64,000 nucleotides of DNA from Formosa sp. Hel1_33_131 (lineage in GTDB: Bacteria; Bacteroidota; Bacteroidia; Flavobacteriales; Flavobacteriaceae): contig CATEFX010000019.1 of the NCBI GenBank assembly GCA_949499105.1, positions 62,001 to 126,000 on the forward strand. The letters run 5' to 3'. The position numbers and the translations under genes were made by a program. This document shows, piece after piece, positions 52,731 to 62,516 of the stretch. The notes under the pieces were generated by a model, which saw only the letters and a list, made by a program, of their open reading frames with translations, made no database searches and had not been told where the DNA came from. Each line of letters starts with the position of its first letter. Positions within the stretch are counted from its first letter, which is position 1.

Positions 52731-52921
52731 TTAGATTTAAATTAAGTTTAACATTAATAATTTCAAAAAAACGAAAATGAAGGGAACCTTCAAAATCGTG
52801 ATTAAGGATCAGAAATAGCTTAATAAAAATATAAACTGGTTAGGGTTTGAAAATAATGTACAATTATTTCTAAAGGAATGAAATTGATTGCAATCTCAAA
52901 ATAAAAAACTAAGATAACTTT

Positions 52922-54040
52922 TTAGCTATTCAACATTACAGGCATCACTAACATCGTAACGGTTTCGCCTTCATCCAAGCCATCAATAGGGGTTAAGATA
53001 CCTGCACGGTTTGGCATACTCATTTCTAATTGGACATCATCGGCATTTAAATTGCTTAGCATTTCAGATAAGAACCGTGAGTTAAATCCAATTTGCATAT
53101 CATCCCCTTGGTAATCACAGGTTAAGCGTTCTTCGGCCTTGTTACTATAATCGATATCTTCTGCAGAAATATTTAATTCGGCACCCGCAATCTTTAAACG
53201 AATTTGATGTGTCGTTTTATTTGAGAAAATAGAAACTCGGCGTACCGAATTCAAAAATTGGTTACGACCAATCGTTAAGTGATTTGGATTTTCTTTAGGA
53301 ATCACCGCTTCGTAGTTTGGATATTTCCCATCAATCAAACGACAAATTAATATCGAATTTTCGAATGAAAATTTTGCATTAGAATCGTTGTATTCAATTG
53401 TCACATCATCATCACTCCCAAGTAAAATCCCTTTTAATAAATTTAATGGTTTTTTAGGCATGATAAATTCTGCCGTTTCATTGGCAGTCACATCGGTGCG
53501 AGAATATTTCACCAATTTGTGAGCATCAGTTGCAACAAACGTTAAGCTCTCTGTTGAAAACTGAAAAAAGACGCCACTCATCACTGGACGTAAATCATCG
53601 TTACCGGCTGCAAAAATAGTTTTAGAAATAGCAGTTGCTAAAATATCCGCACTCAATACAGTCGTGCTTGGGCTCTCTAATGAAATGGCTTTAGGAAATT
53701 CATCGGCACTGGCATAAGCCAATGCATATTTTCCATGATTAGAACTAATTTCAATCGTGTTATTCTCTTCAATGACAAACGTGAGTGGTTGTTCGGGAAA
53801 GGTTTTAAGCGTTTCTAACAAAAGTTTTGCTGGAATTGCAACACTGCCTTCGCTATCACTTTCAACTACCAAGGTCGACGCCATGGTCGTTTCTAAGTCG
53901 CTCGCAGAGACGGTTAGTTTTGAATGCTCTAATTCAAATAGGAAATTATCTAAAATAGGCAGGGTATTAGAATTATTAATCACGCCACCTAAGACTTGAA
54001 GTTGTTTTAGTAAATACGTACTGGAAACTATAAATTTCAT
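52922..54040 (-). CDS. dnaN: DNA polymerase III beta subunit (sliding clamp)
   Basis: A 372-residue beta clamp of three similar domains. Seen: MKFIVSSTYLLKQLQVLGGV, VSASDLETTMAST, FVATDAHKLVKYSRT, and the C-terminal GLDEGETVTMLVMPVML (hydrophobic cleft-forming tail MPVML). As in many Bacteroidota it is not next to dnaA. It and dnaX, the clamp-loader gene, are both in this window but 30 kb apart. Confidence 0.97.
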   Translation of the reverse strand: MKFIVSSTYLLKQLQVLGGVINNSNTLPILDNFLFELEHSKLTVSASDLETTMASTLVVESDSEGSVAIPAKLLLETLKTFPEQPLTFVIEENNTIEISSNHGKYALAYASADEFPKAISLESPSTTVLSADILATAISKTIFAAGNDDLRPVMSGVFFQFSTESLTFVATDAHKLVKYSRTDVTANETAEFIMPKKPLNLLKGILLGSDDDVTIEYNDSNAKFSFENSILICRLIDGKYPNYEAVIPKENPNHLTIGRNQFLNSVRRVSIFSNKTTHQIRLKIAGAELNISAEDIDYSNKAEERLTCDYQGDDMQIGFNSRFLSEMLSNLNADDVQLEMSMPNRAGILTPIDGLDEGETVTMLVMPVMLNS

Positions 54041-54079
54041 CTGTGATTTCTGTTATAAATTTAATAAAATGGGTTCTTA

Positions 54080-54087
54080 CAAATATA
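54080..54087 (-). promoter_or_regulatory. Promoter -7 element for dnaN
   Basis: TATATTTG on the minus strand, 39 bp upstream of the dnaN start. Confidence 0.6.
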
Positions 54088-54170
54088 TCTTTTTGACGCT
54101 AATTATTAAAAGAAACTTATTAACATTAAGTTGATAGCTTTTTCACATGAATCAACTTCTTATTTTGGAC

Positions 54171-55007
54171 TTAATCTTTGAAAAAATTTACAGATATTGT
54201 ATCCATCATATTTAGTCCCAATAGAGTAGAGGCACTCCCAACAGTTGCTAAATTACTTCGGTACACGGCAATTTCAAGGTATTCAGATGAATTGAATACG
54301 ACCAAACCTCGACCTTCATCGTTCCGTGAATCAAACGGAATGTTAAAATCTACAATATCACTATAATGGTTAAAAATGCGTTTAAATTTGTGGTTTCGTG
54401 CCGAAATTTCAAAACGCCGTCCTTTTTGAACCGTTTCAAAAAAGCGTTTTTTGATATTGGTGACCACATTTCCGTAATGATCTATATAAATTACATTGCC
54501 GACTAATTGACAGGTATCGTCCTTTAAAATCGGCGTAATATTTTTTATGGGTTTGATTTCTGTGATCACTTTTCCAATCACTTCCAAAGTTCCACCACGA
54601 GCAATGTGTGCAGCCACTTTCACAAACACATCCAACACAGGAAAACTGGTCGAAATTTTATCGTGAATATTTATTTCTACAATTTTTTGAGGATTGATTT
54701 CTGTACAAATCATACTCATAATCCCATTATTGGCACAAATAAAATAATGATCATTCAACTGAATCGCAATGTGTTTATTTTCTTCACTAATTTCCGAATC
54801 AACGCCAATAATATGGATGCTTCCAACAGGAAAACTACTAAAAGCATTTTGAATGACGTAAGCAGCTTCTAAAATACTAAACGGCGAAATGTTATGGGAT
54901 ACATCTACAACTTTAGCATCGGGAATTTCAGATAGCAAAGCGCCTTTCACAGCAGCTGTAAAATGATCTTTTGTCCCAAAATCGGTCGTTAATGTGATGA
55001 TGGCCAT
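54171..55007 (-). CDS. SAM hydroxide adenosyltransferase (DUF62 family)
   Basis: A 278-residue protein of the fluorinase/chlorinase-like family that hydrolyses S-adenosylmethionine to adenosine and methionine. Seen: AIITLTTDFGTKDHFTAAVK at the N-terminus (Asp for ribose), VVDVSHNISPFSILEAAYV (conserved Asp-His region), and VIYIDHYGNVVTNI. The ATG at 55005-55007 is preferred over a GTG two codons upstream. It has its own -7 element and is divergent from phoH. Confidence 0.88.
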   Translation of the reverse strand: MAIITLTTDFGTKDHFTAAVKGALLSEIPDAKVVDVSHNISPFSILEAAYVIQNAFSSFPVGSIHIIGVDSEISEENKHIAIQLNDHYFICANNGIMSMICTEINPQKIVEINIHDKISTSFPVLDVFVKVAAHIARGGTLEVIGKVITEIKPIKNITPILKDDTCQLVGNVIYIDHYGNVVTNIKKRFFETVQKGRRFEISARNHKFKRIFNHYSDIVDFNIPFDSRNDEGRGLVVFNSSEYLEIAVYRSNLATVGSASTLLGLNMMDTISVNFFKD

Positions 55008-55066
55008 TGGCACAACGTATTGAATTGTTTAAAAATGTATTCAAAAACTTGATCGTTTAAGATATA

Positions 55067-55074
55067 CAAACTTA
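55067..55074 (-). promoter_or_regulatory. Promoter -7 element for the SAM hydroxide adenosyltransferase
   Basis: TAAGTTTG on the minus strand, about 60 bp upstream of the ATG. Confidence 0.45.
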
Positions 55075-55182
55075 CATATTTTTTGTTTTAAAATTTTATT
55101 AACAGTGCTAAATATTATACTAAATTGTCACTACTTTTATAACTTCATACGAAATCATAAACTAACTAATCCGTATACCCCT

Positions 55183-56136
55183 TTGAACGAACTAATTATT
55201 GAATTAACAGATATTACTCCCAAAGAGTTTTTTGGGCCTCAAAACAATAATATTGCACTTATAAAAACCTTTTTTCCGAAGTTGAAAATTGTTGCTCGAG
55301 GCACTAAAATTACAGCTTTTGGAGATGATGACATGCTTTTAGAGTTTGATAAACGCCTAAAAATGCTGCTAAGTCATTTCGAAAAATACAATAAATTGGA
55401 TGAAAACATGATAGAACGCGTCCTGACAAGTCACTCTAAAAAAGATTATGAAACGTCTAAAAAAAGTGGCGATGTCATCGTACATGGTGTGAATGGTCGT
55501 TTAATAAAAGCACAAACCGCCAATCAACGTAAATTAGTTGATAGTGTTCGTGAAAACGACATGGTGTTTGCTATTGGGCCCGCAGGAACTGGTAAAACCT
55601 ATACAGGAGTTGCGTTAGCAGTAAGAGCTCTTAAAAACAAAGAAGTTAAGCGTATTATTCTGACTCGTCCAGCAGTAGAAGCAGGGGAGAACCTCGGATT
55701 TCTGCCTGGAGATTTAAAAGAAAAACTAGACCCTTACATGCAACCGTTATATGACGCATTAAGAGATATGATTCCTCCTGAAAAATTAGAAAGTTATATC
55801 GAAAATGGCACGATTCAAATTGCACCATTAGCTTTTATGAGGGGCCGTACATTGGACCATGCTTTTGTTATTTTAGATGAAGGTCAGAACACAACACACG
55901 CTCAAATGAAAATGTTTTTAACTCGAATGGGAAAAGATGCTAAATTCCTCTTAACAGGTGACCCTGGTCAAATTGATTTGCCACGACGGACGATTTCAGG
56001 CTTAAAAGAAGCCCTTCTAATATTAAAGGACATAGAAGGCGTTGGCATGATTTTCTTAGACGACAAAGATGTAATTCGTCATAAATTAGTCAAAAAAGTA
56101 ATTGAAGCTTATAAACACATTGAAAACAGAGACTAA
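55183..56136 (+). CDS. PhoH-family ATPase
   Basis: A 317-residue PhoH protein from a TTG start (55183-55185), giving MNELIIELTDITPKEFFG, the N-terminus I expect for the family. The frame is open 26 codons further up, but that stretch (LNIILNCHYFYNFIRNHK...) looks unlike any PhoH. N-terminal KH-like region, then Walker A GPAGTGKTYTGVALA, TRPAVEAGENLGFLPGD, Walker B FVILDEGQNTTHAQMKMFLTR (split) and LTGDPGQIDLP. Likely an RNA-linked ATPase of ribosome or RNA metabolism; known members act with YbeY or as helicase-like proteins. purC follows after 9 bp. Confidence 0.9.
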   Translation: MNELIIELTDITPKEFFGPQNNNIALIKTFFPKLKIVARGTKITAFGDDDMLLEFDKRLKMLLSHFEKYNKLDENMIERVLTSHSKKDYETSKKSGDVIVHGVNGRLIKAQTANQRKLVDSVRENDMVFAIGPAGTGKTYTGVALAVRALKNKEVKRIILTRPAVEAGENLGFLPGDLKEKLDPYMQPLYDALRDMIPPEKLESYIENGTIQIAPLAFMRGRTLDHAFVILDEGQNTTHAQMKMFLTRMGKDAKFLLTGDPGQIDLPRRTISGLKEALLILKDIEGVGMIFLDDKDVIRHKLVKKVIEAYKHIENRD

Positions 56137-56145
56137 ATAAATAAC

Positions 56146-57099
56146 ATGAGTCATACCATTTCCGATACCAATTTTAAGTTCCCAAATCAAACGAACCTTT
56201 ACAAAGGGAAAGTTAGAGAAGTCTACTCTATAAATAATGATTTATTAGTGATGGTGGCTACCGATCGCTTGTCGGCATTTGACGTGGTGATGCCAAAAGG
56301 CATTCCGTACAAAGGTCAAATTCTTAATCAAATCGCCACTAAAATGATGGCAGCTACTGCCGATATCGTTCCAAATTGGTTGGTTGCTACGCCCGATCCC
56401 AATGTGGCTGTTGGTCATTTATGTGAGCCGTTCAAGGTTGAAATGGTCATTCGTGGTTATATGTCGGGTCATGCGGCTCGTGAATATGCATCCGGAAAAC
56501 GAGTCCTTTGTGGCGTCCAAATGCCCGAGGGTTTAAAAGAAAACGATGCCTTTCCAACACCACTTATCACTCCTGCGACAAAAGCAGAAATGGGCGACCA
56601 TGACGAAGATATTTCAAGAGAAGACATCATAAGTCGCGGAATTGTATCTGAAATTGATTATCTGGTTTTAGAAGAGTACACTAGAAAATTATTTCTAAGA
56701 GGATCTGAAATTGCAGCATCTAGAGGGTTAATCTTAGTGGATACCAAATATGAATTTGGTAAAACTAAACAGGGAGAAATTGTTTTGATTGATGAAATTC
56801 ATACGCCTGACTCCTCAAGATATTTTTATGCAGATGCCTATGAAGCACGACAAGTTGCAAATGAACCTCAAAAACAGCTTTCAAAAGAGTTTGTACGCCA
56901 GTGGTTAATTAGTCATGATTTTCAAGGTCTAGAGGGACAGACAGCACCCCAGATGAGTGACGATTACATTACAACCGTAAGTGAGCGTTATATAGAATTA
57001 TATGAAAATATTACGGGTGAAGTTTTTGTAAAAGCCGATGTAACTGATATTCAATCCCGAATAGAAGCGAACGTCCTTAAGTATTTAAAGACTTTATAA
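56146..57099 (+). CDS. purC: SAICAR synthase (PurC)
   Basis: A 317-residue phosphoribosylaminoimidazole-succinocarboxamide synthase, joining CAIR and aspartate in purine synthesis. Seen: [59 protein letters not shown] and [20 protein letters not shown]. It is the longer form common in Bacteroidota. Likely in one transcript with phoH. Its 3' end overlaps the convergent membrane protein gene by 23 bp. Confidence 0.96.
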   Translation: MSHTISDTNFKFPNQTNLYKGKVREVYSINNDLLVMVATDRLSAFDVVMPKGIPYKGQILNQIATKMMAATADIVPNWLVATPDPNVAVGHLCEPFKVEMVIRGYMSGHAAREYASGKRVLCGVQMPEGLKENDAFPTPLITPATKAEMGDHDEDISREDIISRGIVSEIDYLVLEEYTRKLFLRGSEIAASRGLILVDTKYEFGKTKQGEIVLIDEIHTPDSSRYFYADAYEARQVANEPQKQLSKEFVRQWLISHDFQGLEGQTAPQMSDDYITTVSERYIELYENITGEVFVKADVTDIQSRIEANVLKYLKTL

Positions 57100-58186
57100 A
57101 AACTTTTATCTTATAAGCTTTCTGTCTAAAAAAACCATATACTTGGGTATTTGCTTTAATGATATAAATAGAGATGAGGCTCACGGTTACTAAAAAACAA
57201 AAGGCACCGAATATGGCTTCAAATGGTGTAAGATTTTTTCCAAAGATTCTGTTGAGTCCCCAACCTGTAAAACTTCCATAAAGAAGGATAAAATGTATAA
57301 TGTAAATGGAGAGTGTTTTTTGACCTATCTTTAAAATAACAGGGTGTTTTAAATACGTTTCTAAGGCGTAAAACAATCCAAATAGAACCAAAACATTCCC
57401 GAGACGAATAAATAAATAATTATAATTAGCCACTTCTGTAAAAAGTGAACAGTCAGTTAGTAATGCAAGCCAATGTATTAGGCGGGTTGATCCATAAATC
57501 AATCCAAAGCCAACACCAAAAAAACCTGAAACTATCGCAGTTTTAAATTTTGGACGAATTAAATATCCATAAAATAAGGTGGCAATAAATGCTCCATAGG
57601 CTATGTATCCAAACCAAGGCACAATGGTAAAGACAGACCCGTTATCTTTCGTGAAATAATTGGCAATTGGCAATGGAAACCCTTTCGCAGCATAGTTCCT
57701 ATAGAGTGGTTCGGTTAAAAACACGACGGTTCCTAAACCTAAGATCACCATTGAAAATACCAATGTTTTTTTTTGAGTGATTGCATAGATAGATACAATC
57801 ATAATTAAGGAGAGTCCAATACATTGTAAGACATCAATTACCAAAAAATAAGTCCCAAACGATCCTGTAAACCATCTAAAAACTGGAATTCTGAGTGCAT
57901 ATCCAATACCAATCAACATCAATCCACGGATGACGCCTTTACGCATTCGGTATTTCAGAGTTCCTTTTTCTTTTGCCTTGATAAGCAAATAGGTGAAAAT
58001 TAAGCCTGAAATAGTGAAAAAAGTAGGGGCCGTGATGCCTCTAAAATAACGCCAAGTAGTGTAAGCCAAATTATTAGGGTCTCGAAATTCATCGGCTAAT
58101 AGCGTGTCAATGAAATGCCCTTGAAGCATCATTAAAATAGCAAAAGCTCTGACAGCGTCAATAAAATAAAGACGATTGATTTGCAA
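57077..58186 (-). CDS. DUF1624/heparan-acetyltransferase-like membrane protein
   Basis: A 369-residue polytopic membrane protein of about ten helices. The N-terminus [20 protein letters not shown] and the next loop [21 protein letters not shown] are like the DUF1624 (heparan-alpha-glucosaminide N-acetyltransferase catalytic) and acyltransferase-3 families; the His in QGHF is the candidate catalytic residue. The start is a TTG (58184-58186); an in-frame stop lies three codons upstream and the first ATG is past the conserved N-terminus. Substrate unknown. Confidence 0.8.
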   Translation of the reverse strand: MQINRLYFIDAVRAFAILMMLQGHFIDTLLADEFRDPNNLAYTTWRYFRGITAPTFFTISGLIFTYLLIKAKEKGTLKYRMRKGVIRGLMLIGIGYALRIPVFRWFTGSFGTYFLVIDVLQCIGLSLIMIVSIYAITQKKTLVFSMVILGLGTVVFLTEPLYRNYAAKGFPLPIANYFTKDNGSVFTIVPWFGYIAYGAFIATLFYGYLIRPKFKTAIVSGFFGVGFGLIYGSTRLIHWLALLTDCSLFTEVANYNYLFIRLGNVLVLFGLFYALETYLKHPVILKIGQKTLSIYIIHFILLYGSFTGWGLNRIFGKNLTPFEAIFGAFCFLVTVSLISIYIIKANTQVYGFFRQKAYKIKVFIKSLNT

Positions 58187-58204
58187 AATTGGTTAGTTTT
58201 AATG

Positions 58205-58212
58205 CAAAGTTA
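58205..58212 (-). promoter_or_regulatory. Promoter -7 element for the DUF1624-like gene
   Basis: TAACTTTG on the minus strand, 18 bp upstream of the TTG start. Confidence 0.5.
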
Positions 58213-58306
58213 GGGTATAATTTTAACATATAATAGTTTGTATTTTTAGAATCAAAGACTCAGAGTATCTGAAAATTTATTAACTTCCCCATTAAATCTT
58301 AAAATA

Positions 58307-60208
58307 ATGATTTCATACCAACTCAAAAACAGGGAGTCCTACAATCAAAATTATATAAATTCTACAGAAAACCCTGAAGTCTTTTGGGCAGAAATCGCAA
58401 AAGATAATTTCGTTTGGAAACGTCCATGGGACCGGGTGTTGGATTGGGATTTCTCGAAACCAAAAATCAGTTGGTTTGAAGGCGCAAAACTGAATATTAC
58501 AGAAAATTGTATCGATCGTCATCTGAAAACTCAAGGCGATAAAACAGCCATCTTATTTGAACCAAATGATCCAAAGGAACCTTCCGAAGCAATTACATAC
58601 AAAGATTTACATAAACGTGTGAATGCATTTGCCAACGTATTACTATCAAAAGGCATTCAAAAAGGGGATCGAGTTTGTATTTACCTACCAATGATTCCAG
58701 AACTTGCAATTTCTGTGTTGGCATGTGCTCGAATTGGAGCCATTCATTCCGTTGTTTTTGCGGGATTTTCAGCAACAGCACTTTCTACAAGAATCAATGA
58801 TTCAGATTGTAAAATGCTGATCACAAGCGATGGTGGCTACCGAGGGGCAAAGACCATTGACTTAAAATCGATTGTGGATACCGCACTTTTAGAATGTGAC
58901 GGAATAGAAACGGTATTAGTGGCCAAACGAATTCATTCTGATATTCCGATGGTCTCAGGACGAGATTTTTGGTTGCAACCACTTTTAGATACTGCTTCTG
59001 ATCAATGTGAGCCGACGGTTATGGATGCAGAAGATCCGTTATTTATATTATATACCTCTGGCTCCACAGGAACTCCTAAAGGCATGGTGCATACCACCGC
59101 AGGGTATATGGTATATACTGCTTATACATTTAAAAATGTTTTTCAATACGAATCGGATGATGTGTATTGGTGTACGGCCGACATCGGTTGGATTACTGGA
59201 CACAGTTATATTGTGTATGGACCCCTTTTAAATGGCGCTACGACCGTAATGTTTGAAGGCGTTCCGAGTTATCCAGATTATGGACGTTTTTGGTCCATTA
59301 TCGAAAAACATAAGGTCACTCAGTTTTATACGGCTCCAACCGCTATTAGAGCCTTAGCGAAAGAAGGGCTTGGCGTTGTAGATCCCTATGATTTATCCTC
59401 TTTAAAAATTTTAGGAACTGTTGGTGAACCTATAAATGAAGAAGCTTGGCATTGGTATAATGATCATATTGGAAAACGCAAATGCCCTATTGTTGATACT
59501 TGGTGGCAAACGGAAACAGGCGGTATTATGATTTCGCCAATCCCCAACAGTTTTGAAGGAAAACCAACGTTTGCAACCTTACCGTTTGTAGGGATTCAAC
59601 CTACACTTATGGATGAAAAAGGGGAGGAGATGGATGGGAATTCGGTCGAAGGACGTTTGTGTATCAAATTTCCATGGCCATCCATGGCACGGACTATTTG
59701 GGGGAATCATCAACGCTACAAAGAGACGTATTTTTCAGCCTATGATAATTTATATTTTACTGGCGATGGCGCTTTGAGAGATGAAAACGGTCACTACCGA
59801 ATTACAGGGCGTGTCGATGATGTAATTATTGTATCGGGGCATAATTTAGGAACCGCACCCATTGAAGATGCCATTAATGAACATCCAATGGTCGCTGAAT
59901 CGGCAATTGTTGGCTATCCACACGACATTAAAGGCAGTGCCTTATATGGATTTGTAACCCTAAAAAATGAAGCGAATTCTAACGAGGCTTTAAAAGCTGA
60001 AATCAACCAATATATAAGCAAACAAATAGGGCCGATTGCAAAGCTTGATAAAATTCAGTTTACTTCGGGTCTTCCAAAAACACGTTCTGGTAAAATTATG
60101 CGTCGTATTCTTCGTAAGATCGCGATTAAGGATACTTCAAATTTAGGAGATATCAGCACCTTATTAAACCCTGAAGTCGTTGAAACAATTATGAAAAATT
60201 CACTTTAA
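58307..60208 (+). CDS. acs: Acetyl-CoA synthetase
   Basis: A 633-residue AMP-forming acetate-CoA ligase. Seen: RVCIYLPMIPELAISVLACA, GAIHSVVFAGFSATALSTRI, P-loop YTSGSTGTPKGMVHT, VDTWWQTETGGIMISP (acetate and AMP site), YFTGDGALRDENGHYRITGR and the C-terminal PKTRSGKIMRRILRKI with the catalytic Lys that is controlled by acetylation. Slightly shorter than E. coli Acs (652). Single gene; it feeds acetate into central metabolism. Confidence 0.95.
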   Translation: MISYQLKNRESYNQNYINSTENPEVFWAEIAKDNFVWKRPWDRVLDWDFSKPKISWFEGAKLNITENCIDRHLKTQGDKTAILFEPNDPKEPSEAITYKDLHKRVNAFANVLLSKGIQKGDRVCIYLPMIPELAISVLACARIGAIHSVVFAGFSATALSTRINDSDCKMLITSDGGYRGAKTIDLKSIVDTALLECDGIETVLVAKRIHSDIPMVSGRDFWLQPLLDTASDQCEPTVMDAEDPLFILYTSGSTGTPKGMVHTTAGYMVYTAYTFKNVFQYESDDVYWCTADIGWITGHSYIVYGPLLNGATTVMFEGVPSYPDYGRFWSIIEKHKVTQFYTAPTAIRALAKEGLGVVDPYDLSSLKILGTVGEPINEEAWHWYNDHIGKRKCPIVDTWWQTETGGIMISPIPNSFEGKPTFATLPFVGIQPTLMDEKGEEMDGNSVEGRLCIKFPWPSMARTIWGNHQRYKETYFSAYDNLYFTGDGALRDENGHYRITGRVDDVIIVSGHNLGTAPIEDAINEHPMVAESAIVGYPHDIKGSALYGFVTLKNEANSNEALKAEINQYISKQIGPIAKLDKIQFTSGLPKTRSGKIMRRILRKIAIKDTSNLGDISTLLNPEVVETIMKNSL

Positions 60209-60254
60209 AATTTATAATAATTAAACAGATATTAAATACTTAAAATAGATTCTT

Positions 60255-61301
60255 ATGAAAACCAATTTAATTTACACGATTCTCTTTGCTGTCTTATTTT
60301 TATCTTGCAAAACTGAATTTAAAACGTCGATAAACACGTCAAATACAGATTACTTAGACAGTTCTCAAAAGGACGATCAGTATTTAGGTGGTATAAAAAT
60401 GATTCCTATTTCAACTCCCAAAGGAGATTTTAAAGTTTGGACCAAACGCGTTGGAAACAATCCAACCATGAAAGTTTTATTACTCCATGGTGGCCCCGGA
60501 ATGACACATGAAATCTATGAAAGTTTTGATGGTTATTTTCCAAATGAAGGCATCGAATATTATTACTATGACCAATTAGGATCTTATTATAGCGACCAAC
60601 CTAAAGACTTGTCATTATGGGACTTAGACCGATTTGTTGAAGAAGTTGAACAAGTGCGAATTGCATTGGGATTATCGAGTGATAATTTTTATTTGTATGG
60701 ACAATCTTGGGGTGGTATTTTGGGCATGCAATATGCACTAAAATATCAAGAACATTTAAAAGGATTGATTATTTCCAACATGGTGCCATCGATTCCAGAT
60801 TACCAAAAGTATTCGGATGAAGTCTTAGCCCCTAAATTAGATCCAGACGTTTTAGAAGAAATTATGGCGTTTGAAAATTTAGAAGATTACACCAACGAAC
60901 GTTATATGGAATTGGTCGTCAATAATTATTACACCAAACACATTATCCGTTTGCCAGTTGATGAATGGCCAGAACCCTTAAACCGTAGTTTTAAACATAT
61001 CAATACCGATGTATATGTCACCATGCAAGGACCTAGTGAGTTTGGAATTAAAGGCGATGCTAATTTAAAAGAGTGGGATGTTAAAGCCGATTTACACAAA
61101 ATATCCGTACCGACTTTAAGCATTGGGGCCACTCATGATACTATGGATCCCGCACAAATGAAATTTATTTCTGAAGAAGTGCAAAACGGTCGTTTTTTAT
61201 TGTGTCCAAATGGGAGTCACTTATCACAATTTGACGATCAAAAAACCTATTTTGAAGGCTTAATTCAATTTATAAAAGAGGTGGATAACGGCACGTTTTA
61301 A
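60255..61301 (+). CDS. Proline iminopeptidase-family hydrolase lipoprotein
   Basis: A 348-residue alpha/beta hydrolase anchored as a lipoprotein (AVLFLSCKTE, Cys18). HGGPGMTHEIYESF gives the oxyanion region, GQSWGGILGMQYAL the nucleophile Ser, ATHDTMDPAQM the acid and NGSHLSQFDD the His of the triad. The HGGPG and cap pattern fits S33 prolyl iminopeptidase. It should cleave N-terminal Pro from peptides in the periplasm or at the surface. Ends overlap the convergent transporter gene by 4 bp. Confidence 0.88.
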   Translation: MKTNLIYTILFAVLFLSCKTEFKTSINTSNTDYLDSSQKDDQYLGGIKMIPISTPKGDFKVWTKRVGNNPTMKVLLLHGGPGMTHEIYESFDGYFPNEGIEYYYYDQLGSYYSDQPKDLSLWDLDRFVEEVEQVRIALGLSSDNFYLYGQSWGGILGMQYALKYQEHLKGLIISNMVPSIPDYQKYSDEVLAPKLDPDVLEEIMAFENLEDYTNERYMELVVNNYYTKHIIRLPVDEWPEPLNRSFKHINTDVYVTMQGPSEFGIKGDANLKEWDVKADLHKISVPTLSIGATHDTMDPAQMKFISEEVQNGRFLLCPNGSHLSQFDDQKTYFEGLIQFIKEVDNGTF

Positions 61302-62497
61302 ATCGTGCGTTCCAGTGGTTTGTTGAGAAGGAAAATTCCCATTGACACAAATCCACATCCCGTAAATCCAAGAAAAAGAGGCCATACAGTTGTGTCTACA
61401 TAAGCGCCTATAACGCTTGCAATGACTACTCCCATAACGGTTGAAATAAATCCATTGATGGCTGCTCCAACGCCCGCGATATGCCCAATGGGCTGCATTG
61501 CCAAAGCCCTAAGATTTCCAAATAGAAAACCAATGGAGAAGAATTGTAATGCGAAAAAGATTAATAAGATCCATAAAGGCGGATTCGATTGATTGAAAAA
61601 TAAAATGACATAAATTAAAGACGTTAAGTTAAAGGCTGCTAAGGAAACTAAGGCGATCCGTTTCATTCCTACTCTGACCACATACACGCCATTAAGATAG
61701 GTCGCAATTCCGACGCCCACAGCCAAACTTGCAAAAATTAACGGAAAGTCATCTCCTAAACCATATTGAACTTCAAAAATATGTTGAGTTGTGCTCAAGT
61801 AAACCATAAAAGATCCTGTGATAAACCCAGAAATTAGCGTAAAAGCAACTGCTTGTTCTTCTTTAAAAAATGCTTTAAAGCCTGAAATTAATACGGTTGT
61901 TTTAAATGGCGTTCTGTTAGCGAGTGCTAAGGTTTCGGGTTGTCGTTTCCAAAACCAAAAAATAACTAAAATTCCGAGTCCTAATTGTACATTAAAAATG
62001 GCTTGCCAGTTATAGGCATTCATTAAAAACTGACCAAGGGTAGGAGCAACAATCGGTATCAAGATAAAGATCATCACAATAAACGACATCACTTTAGCCA
62101 TATAATCACCTTCGTATGAATCGCGAATCATGGCGATGCTTAAGGTTCTTGGCGATGCCAATCCAATCCCTTGTAAAATACGACCTACAATCAGCACTTC
62201 GTAGTTATTGGTATTCACGCAAATAACACTCGCAACAGCAAACACTAAAAACCCCACATAAATAATTGATTTCCGACCATAGCTATCTGATAGTGGGCCA
62301 AATATCAACTGACCGAATCCTAAGCCCAGAAAAATCATTGTGATGAGTAATTGATGGTCTTGGGTGTCAGTAACTCCTAAATCGGTTCCTATAACCGCTA
62401 GAGCGGGAAGAATCCCATCAATAGATAATGCCACTAACGACATTAATAAAGCCATGATGGCAATAAACTCGATTTTGAGTGCAGGTTGGTTTTGCAT
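61298..62497 (-). CDS. Bcr/CflA-family MFS drug/sulfonamide efflux transporter
   Basis: A 399-residue, 12-helix major facilitator. Motif A GQLIFGPLSDSYGRKSIIYV follows helix 2, and GRILQGIGLASPRTLSIAMIRD is the helix-4 motif of the Bcr/CflA (DHA1) group. E. coli Bcr exports bicyclomycin and cysteine. Actual substrate unknown. The Nudix gene lies 19 bp upstream on the same strand and may be cotranscribed. Confidence 0.9.
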   Translation of the reverse strand: MQNQPALKIEFIAIMALLMSLVALSIDGILPALAVIGTDLGVTDTQDHQLLITMIFLGLGFGQLIFGPLSDSYGRKSIIYVGFLVFAVASVICVNTNNYEVLIVGRILQGIGLASPRTLSIAMIRDSYEGDYMAKVMSFIVMIFILIPIVAPTLGQFLMNAYNWQAIFNVQLGLGILVIFWFWKRQPETLALANRTPFKTTVLISGFKAFFKEEQAVAFTLISGFITGSFMVYLSTTQHIFEVQYGLGDDFPLIFASLAVGVGIATYLNGVYVVRVGMKRIALVSLAAFNLTSLIYVILFFNQSNPPLWILLIFFALQFFSIGFLFGNLRALAMQPIGHIAGVGAAINGFISTVMGVVIASVIGAYVDTTVWPLFLGFTGCGFVSMGIFLLNKPLERTI

Positions 62498-62516
62498 CCG
62501 GCGAAATTACTGCTAT

